Below, piece after piece: positions 58,591 through 61,025 of a stretch of 61,025 nt of DNA (position 1 is the stretch's first letter; each line of letters opens with the position of its first letter). Source of the stretch: Alphaproteobacteria bacterium (GTDB lineage: Bacteria > Pseudomonadota > Alphaproteobacteria > Micropepsales > Micropepsaceae). Location of the stretch: assembly GCA_028871345.1 (NCBI GenBank), contig JAGWNK010000021.1, positions 1-61,025 on the forward strand, written 5' to 3'. The notes below the pieces were generated by a model, which did not search any database, was not told the origin of the DNA, and was given only the letters and a program-made list of their open reading frames with translations. The position numbers and the translations under genes are program-made.

Positions 58591-58913
58591 AGACGCACCG
58601 CGCCCTGCGATCCCGTCATGCACTGATCGTATTGCGTGCGGGCGCGCGCCTGCTGGGTCGCTTCGTCGAACCCCTCTTCGGCGGCCAGGCTGGCAACGTC
58701 ATTGGCGAACTTGCGGCACCAGTCATCGCCGCGCTGGGGAGCAACCGCCGAGGCCGGCGGATCGGCGGGATCGGCGGGACCGGCGGGCGCCGATTGATCC
58801 GCGACCTGGGACGGACCCAGACCGACAGCCGATCGCGCATGATCCCAGTCGGCATCGGCGCAGGCGGCGAGAAACGCCGCCCCCGCCACAAGCACAATGA
58901 TTCGTCCACGCAC
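58587..58913 (-). CDS. small lipoprotein, hypothetical (108 aa)
   Basis: Lipoprotein signal MRGRIIVLVAGAAFLAACAD (lipobox LAAC) followed by a Pro/Ala-rich linker (SAPAGPADPADPPASAVAPQ) and a short domain with two Cys (DDWCRKFANDVASLAAEEGF; QYDQCMTGSQ) that may pair. Exposed in the periplasm on the inner or outer membrane. Family not recognised. The stop overlaps that of convergent priA (3 bp shared), so transcription runs into each gene's opposite strand. Confidence 0.78.
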   Translation of the reverse strand: MRGRIIVLVAGAAFLAACADADWDHARSAVGLGPSQVADQSAPAGPADPADPPASAVAPQRGDDWCRKFANDVASLAAEEGFDEATQQARARTQYDQCMTGSQGAVRL

Positions 58914-58957
58914 GAACTCGACCCCACTTTATAAGCATTCCAGCCTAGCATGCGAGG

Positions 58958-60361
58958 TCAGGATTCAAAGACACGGACGTCCATCAAATGACCGGTCACC
59001 GCCGCGGCGGCAGCCATCGCCGGCGACATCAAATGTGTGCGGCCGCCGCGCCCCTGGCGGCCTTCAAAATTGCGGTTCGACGTCGAGGCGCAGCGCTCCC
59101 CCTCCGTCAACTTGTCGGCATTCATGGCCAGGCACATCGAGCAACCCGGCTCGCGCCATTCGAAACCTGCCGCCAGGAAAACCTGGTCGAGACCTTCCTC
59201 TTCGGCCTGGTGCTTAACCAAACCGGAACCCGGAACCACCATGGCGCCGACATGGGCGGCAACCTTGCGGCCCTTGGCGACGGCGGCGGCGGCGCGCAGA
59301 TCCTCGATCCGCCCGTTGGTGCAGGAGCCGATGAAGACACGGTCCACCTTCACCTCGGTGAGCGGCGTCCCCGGCTTGAGGTCCATATAGGCGAGCGCGC
59401 GCTCGGCGGCGGCGCGCTTGCTGTCGTCGGATATGGCGGCGGGATCGGGCACGCGCGCGGTGATCGGCAAGGCCTGCTCGGGCGAAGTGCCCCAGGTGAC
59501 CATGGGGGCGATGTCGCCCGCCTCAAGCACGATCTCGGCATCGAAAATCGCGTCGGCGTCGGACTTCAAGCTGCGCCAGTATTTCACCGCGGTCTCGAAG
59601 GCGCCGGCCTTGGGCGCGCGCGGCCGCCCGGCGATATAGGCGAAGGTCGTCTCGTCTGGCGCCACGAGCCCGGCCCGCGCGCCCCCTTCGATGGTCATGT
59701 TGCACAAGGTCATGCGCCCTTCCATCGACAGCGCCGTGACCGCCTCGCCGGCATATTCGATGACGCAGCCGGTGCCGCCGGCGGTGCCGATCCTGGCGAT
59801 GATCGCCAGCGCCATGTCCTTGGCGGTGACCCCGTTCGGCAACCGGCCGTCGACGCGCACGCGCATGTTCTTCGATTTGGGGATCAGCAGCGTCTGGGTG
59901 GCGAGCACATGCTCCACTTCGCTGGTGCCGATGCCGAAGGCGAGCGCGCCGAAGGCGCCGTGGGTGGAGGTGTGGGAATCGCCGCAGACGATGGTGGTGC
60001 CCGGCAGGGTCCAACCCTGCTCGGGGCCGACGATGTGAACGATGCCCTGGCGGATGTCGTCCATCCGCAGATACTCGATTGCGAACTCGCGCGTGTTGCG
60101 CTCCAGCGTGGCGATCTGGGCGGCGGACTCGGCGTCGGCGATGCCCTTGGCGCGGTCCTTCGTGGGCACGTTGTGGTCGGCGACGGCGAGCGCCAGCTCG
60201 GGGCGACGCACCTTGCGCCCGGCGGTGCGCAGGCCTTCAAAGGCCTGCGGGCTCGTCACTTCGTGCAGCAGGTGGCGGTCGATGTAGAGGACGGCCGATT
60301 CCCCCGGCGCTTCGTGCACCAGATGCGCGGCCCAGATCTTGTCGTAAAGCGTCGTGCCCAT
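58958..60361 (-). CDS. leuC: 3-isopropylmalate dehydratase large subunit LeuC
   Basis: 467 aa from the ATG at 60361, behind CAGGAGAG. It isomerises 2- to 3-isopropylmalate in leucine synthesis, with LeuD. Motifs: [20 protein letters not shown], the substrate loop [20 protein letters not shown], and 4Fe-4S ligands in FIGSCTNGR and [11 protein letters not shown]. No leuD or leuB is in the window. Separated by 59 bp from the HIG1 gene upstream on the same strand. Confidence 0.97.
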   Translation of the reverse strand: MGTTLYDKIWAAHLVHEAPGESAVLYIDRHLLHEVTSPQAFEGLRTAGRKVRRPELALAVADHNVPTKDRAKGIADAESAAQIATLERNTREFAIEYLRMDDIRQGIVHIVGPEQGWTLPGTTIVCGDSHTSTHGAFGALAFGIGTSEVEHVLATQTLLIPKSKNMRVRVDGRLPNGVTAKDMALAIIARIGTAGGTGCVIEYAGEAVTALSMEGRMTLCNMTIEGGARAGLVAPDETTFAYIAGRPRAPKAGAFETAVKYWRSLKSDADAIFDAEIVLEAGDIAPMVTWGTSPEQALPITARVPDPAAISDDSKRAAAERALAYMDLKPGTPLTEVKVDRVFIGSCTNGRIEDLRAAAAVAKGRKVAAHVGAMVVPGSGLVKHQAEEEGLDQVFLAAGFEWREPGCSMCLAMNADKLTEGERCASTSNRNFEGRQGRGGRTHLMSPAMAAAAAVTGHLMDVRVFES

Positions 60362-60420
60362 GGAGCTCTCCTGGGGTTCTAACAACACCACGAGGGGCCG
60401 CGGCGCAAGACTGTTTCGGA

Positions 60421-60615
60421 TCAGCCTCTGTTGGCGAGGTAAACCACCACCGCGATGATCAACAGCGCAATGGCCTGGGCCAGGATGCGGTAGCGCATCA
60501 GGACATTGGACCAGCGCGCCGAAGTCTTGCCGCCGATCGCCATCACGGCGATACCCGCAAACAGGATGAGGGCAACGGCGCCCAGCGCCAGCAGGATCAG
60601 AACGGTTCCGGCCAT
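60421..60615 (-). CDS. HIG1-domain twin transmembrane protein
   Basis: 64 aa with two membrane helices ([20 protein letters not shown] and [19 protein letters not shown]) joined by the basic loop [20 protein letters not shown], the HIG_1_N pattern (R-x-N-x-L-M-R-x-R). Such small alphaproteobacterial proteins are relatives of mitochondrial Hig1/Rcf1, which associate with respiratory complexes. The start is the ATG at 60615, eight bases after GGA-rich sequence on the minus strand. Upstream of leuC. Confidence 0.85.
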   Translation of the reverse strand: MAGTVLILLALGAVALILFAGIAVMAIGGKTSARWSNVLMRYRILAQAIALLIIAVVVYLANRG

Positions 60616-60974
60616 GAAGGTCCTTTCGGGCGGACTATCGGCGGGCGGGCGAGGCCTGTGCAAGGGGGCCTGGGGCATCGCGGCGGAGACTTTATCTTTA
60701 TGGCGGCTGTGGCGGCCGGGACATGCGGGCGCCCGCCCCTCCGTCTCAAGCGCCCCCTCCGTTTCGCTCACTCCGACCAAATCCGGGGTCGCTCGACACC
60801 TCCCCGCAAACGGGCGGTCCCTACGAAAAGGCGGATGGCCCGCGATTTCCGCTGAGCAATCCGCCCCTGACTCCCTGCTTCGGCCGGCCTCCGGAACCCG
60901 CACGTCAGGCGGAAATCGACAGGCACCGTTGCTTCGCTCACGGGCTTTACGCCGCCGGCCGTCGCATCCACCGC
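60616..60974. other. gap with a dispersed repeat copy at 60751-60817
   Basis: No gene is supported. GCGCCCCCTCCGTTTCGCTC and GGGTCGCTCGACACCTCCCC, followed by a GCAAACGGG arm, belong to the palindromic family seen elsewhere. The open frame on the minus strand across this region (60768-60977) is a continuation from the window edge. Confidence 0.45.
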
Positions 60975-61025
60975 CACGAAAGTGCGCGGGAGTCCCTTGG
61001 CCGAACGCCGTGTCGGATGCGCGCG
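60975..61025 (-). CDS. possible acyl-CoA thioesterase 3' end (partial, off window)
   Basis: The minus-strand frame entering at the right edge reads KGLPRTFVAVDATAGGVKPV after a basic stretch. TFVAVD followed by a turn and KPV resembles the last strand of YciA-type hotdog acyl-CoA thioesterases (TFVAVDxxGRPRPV). It lacks the usual GRP turn and the frame has no stop until 60768, so the ending may be shifted. Most of the gene would lie beyond the window. Confidence 0.25.

Overview
The window is high-GC, gene-dense chromosomal DNA from an alphaproteobacterium. Several features support this: an Irr-type Fur regulator divergent from fabA-fabB-fabI, two Irr-box-like palindromes, the rpoD/dnaG/yqeY/carA neighbourhood, a CC0125/CC1285-type lipoprotein, a HIG1 twin-transmembrane protein, and a rubrerythrin / Fe-S oxidoreductase / DUF3501 cluster. 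Rhizobiales or a neighbouring order fits best; genus cannot be fixed from the sequence. No rRNA, CRISPR array or complete prophage was seen. One tRNA (Thr, CGU) is present.

Layout. 1-2.9 kb: the 5' end of an IS110-type transposase at the window edge, small hypothetical genes, a secreted cyclophilin, a MAPEG protein and an IS256-like transposase scrap. 2.9-8 kb (minus): DUF6481 protein, rpoD with a long Lys/Ala-rich N-terminus, a histone-H1-like protein, dnaG. 8.2-12.1 kb: two soluble PAS histidine kinases, the second a hybrid. 12.2-15.1 kb: yqeY, a secreted hypothetical, carA. 15.2-18.8 kb (minus): DUF4893 protein, fabI, fabB, fabA, which form the unsaturated fatty acid synthesis block. 18.9-22.1 kb (plus): irr, rubrerythrin, Fe-S oxidoreductase and DUF3501, an iron/peroxide-linked cluster with candidate Irr operators. 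22.1-25.8 kb (minus): three tandem single-PAS paralogues and an acyl-CoA synthetase. 25.8-28.2 kb: tusA, a second cyclophilin, a lipoprotein. 28.2-31.8 kb: a translationally coupled tetR-hlyD-ABC-ABC efflux operon. 32-38.6 kb: a processive GT2, a CHAP lipoprotein, kup, an RlmI-like methyltransferase, a fourth PAS paralogue and an XRE regulator. 38.7-46.2 kb: a frameshifted small gene, glycogen debranching enzyme plus GT4, HiPIP, a second XRE regulator, a methyltransferase-like protein and the scoAB CoA-transferase.

46.5-51.3 kb looks accessory. It holds small orphan genes, two small membrane proteins, a patatin-like phospholipase, a possible lysozyme-like protein and an ImmA/IrrE metallopeptidase remnant, and it abuts the 3' end of tRNA-Thr. 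The four-gene run at 47.26-50.11 kb is the best candidate here for an undescribed system, possibly a membrane/envelope-targeting one. 51.7-61 kb returns to core genes: MFS transporter, fhs, xerC, DUF484, priA, a small lipoprotein, leuC and a HIG1 protein.

A family of short palindromic GC-rich repeats (CCTCCCC / GGGGAGG arms) recurs in at least eight intergenic gaps, mostly just downstream of genes, and probably provides transcript ends. Product names come from recognising family motifs in the translations; no database search was possible.
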